A stretch of DNA of 64,000 nt from Nesterenkonia natronophila. GTDB taxonomy: Bacteria; Actinomycetota; Actinomycetes; Actinomycetales; Micrococcaceae. Positions 63,515 through 64,000 of the stretch are shown one piece after another. Location of the stretch: the NCBI RefSeq assembly GCF_003595215.1, contig NZ_QYZP01000003.1, positions 62,001 through 126,000 of the forward strand, read 5' to 3'. How positions within the stretch are numbered: position 1 is the first letter of the stretch; each line of letters opens with the position of its first letter. A model generated the notes under the pieces. That model did no database searches and was not told where the DNA came from. It was given only the letters and a program-made list of their open reading frames with translations. Position numbers and translations under genes: made by a program.

Positions 63515-64000
63515 GCAGCCAGACCACACAATTCACGAGACAGCCGACTGACACAGGCTCAGCCCCTGAGGCACTGCAGCAACGGTCCAGGGCTCAGCGC
63601 AGCCGGAACCGAGTCCGGACCACCGCGCTTTTCGTCATTTTCTTTGCAGTGTTCATCGTTGTTTGGCACTTGGCCACGGTCGGGTTTGACGATGGTGGGC
63701 TGGCTCCCACACCGGGAGCCACCTGGGACCGGTTGCTTGAGATGCTGTCGGATGCTTTCCTGCTAGACGGGCCCAACAACGTGGGAATCTTCTACCACCT
63801 GCTGGCTTCCATTCAACGAGTTCTTCTAGGCTTCGGGCTGGCTGCGCTCATCGCCGTGCCGTTGGGCCTGCTGCTGGGAACATCTCGAGTGATCAACGAC
63901 GGTCTTGACCCATTCATCCAGGTGCTGCGACCTGTCTCGCCCTTAGCGTGGCTACCCCTTGGTCTGGCCCTGCTGCGGGACTCGCAGATGACAGCCATAT
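63511..64000 (+). CDS. ABC transporter permease, NitT/TauT type (cut by window edge)
   Basis: Starts at ATG 63511, overlapping the binding-protein stop. A basic cytoplasmic N-terminus is followed by a TM helix (VIFFAVFIVVWHLATVG), then the permease core (SIQRVLLGFGLAALIAVPLGLLLG and the following LRPVSPLAWLPLGLALL). Membrane subunit of the same importer. The C-terminal part lies outside the window, and an ATPase gene is expected beyond. Confidence 0.88.
   Translation, partial: MSSQTTQFTRQPTDTGSAPEALQQRSRAQRSRNRVRTTALFVIFFAVFIVVWHLATVGFDDGGLAPTPGATWDRLLEMLSDAFLLDGPNNVGIFYHLLASIQRVLLGFGLAALIAVPLGLLLGTSRVINDGLDPFIQVLRPVSPLAWLPLGLALLRDSQMTAI

Overview
The window reads as chromosome of a high-G+C Actinomycetota, most likely a Micrococcales member near Micrococcaceae (Arthrobacter/Nesterenkonia-like). 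This rests on the gene order (smc, ftsY, ffh-rpsP-khpA-rimM-trmD, rplS-lepB-rnhB-yraN-comM-dprA-xerC, aceE-regulator-fabD-fabH-acpP-fabF, holA-rpsT-lepA-hemW-hrcA-dnaJ-rsmE-phoH-ybeY-era), on actinobacterial marker families (DUF3145, DUF3097, DUF3052, a PucR/FasR-type activator beside the fab genes, single-chain AceE) and on many GTG starts. The genus is inference. No tRNA, rRNA, CRISPR array, transposase or phage gene was seen.

Layout: 1-553 is the N-terminal part of an MFS transporter running off the left edge. 737-4030 is smc, with an unusually short hinge. 4127-19410 is an accessory island between smc and the amtB/ftsY/ffh block. 19546-32278 holds ammonium transport, a mechanosensitive channel, the SRP system (ftsY, ffh) and ribosome/tRNA maturation genes with two signal peptidases. 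32439-37316 holds DNA uptake/recombination genes. 37374-45126 (minus strand) holds the type II fatty-acid synthesis genes and pyruvate dehydrogenase E1. 45300-52873 holds DUF3052, peroxiredoxin, holA, rpsT, lepA, hemW and a satD pair. 52992-60822 is a heat-shock/RNA-maturation block from hrcA to era. 60879-64000 is a cyanate-utilisation locus (PAS-AraC regulator, cyanase, nitrate/cyanate-type ABC transporter) cut by the right edge.

The candidate new system is the 4.1-19.4 kb island. It encodes eight proteins built from ATP-grasp modules that resemble the central amide-ligase domain of cyanophycin synthetase (CphA), none with the Mur-ligase half of CphA. Six modules keep the ATP/Mg residues. 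Four others have lost them, and each of those is paired with an intact module, either fused (619-aa and 1011-aa proteins) or as an adjacent gene with an 8-bp overlap (673/417 aa and 426/353 aa). Some carry C-terminal acylphosphatase-like domains, one with the catalytic Arg and Asn intact. The 1011-aa protein has an N-terminal CapA-like domain lacking its expected metal ligands. An MFS exporter lies in the island. Two short ORFs with good ribosome binding sites sit directly upstream of the two tandem ATP-grasp genes (24 aa at 4127; 30 aa at 10699, ATGA-coupled). I infer a pathway that joins amino acids or a peptide by successive amide-bond formation and exports the product. The product, substrates and role of the short peptides are unknown. 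The left part of the island (4.1-15.5 kb) is AT-richer than its surroundings and looks acquired, while the right part (15.8-19.4 kb) matches host composition.

Smaller points of interest are a probable ATT start codon for phoH, a pair of AACC-N6-GGTT palindromes before satD, a GlnR-type box before amtB, a degenerate CIRCE before hrcA, a terminator-like hairpin covering the first codons of lepB, and a near-loopless palindrome between acpP and fabF.
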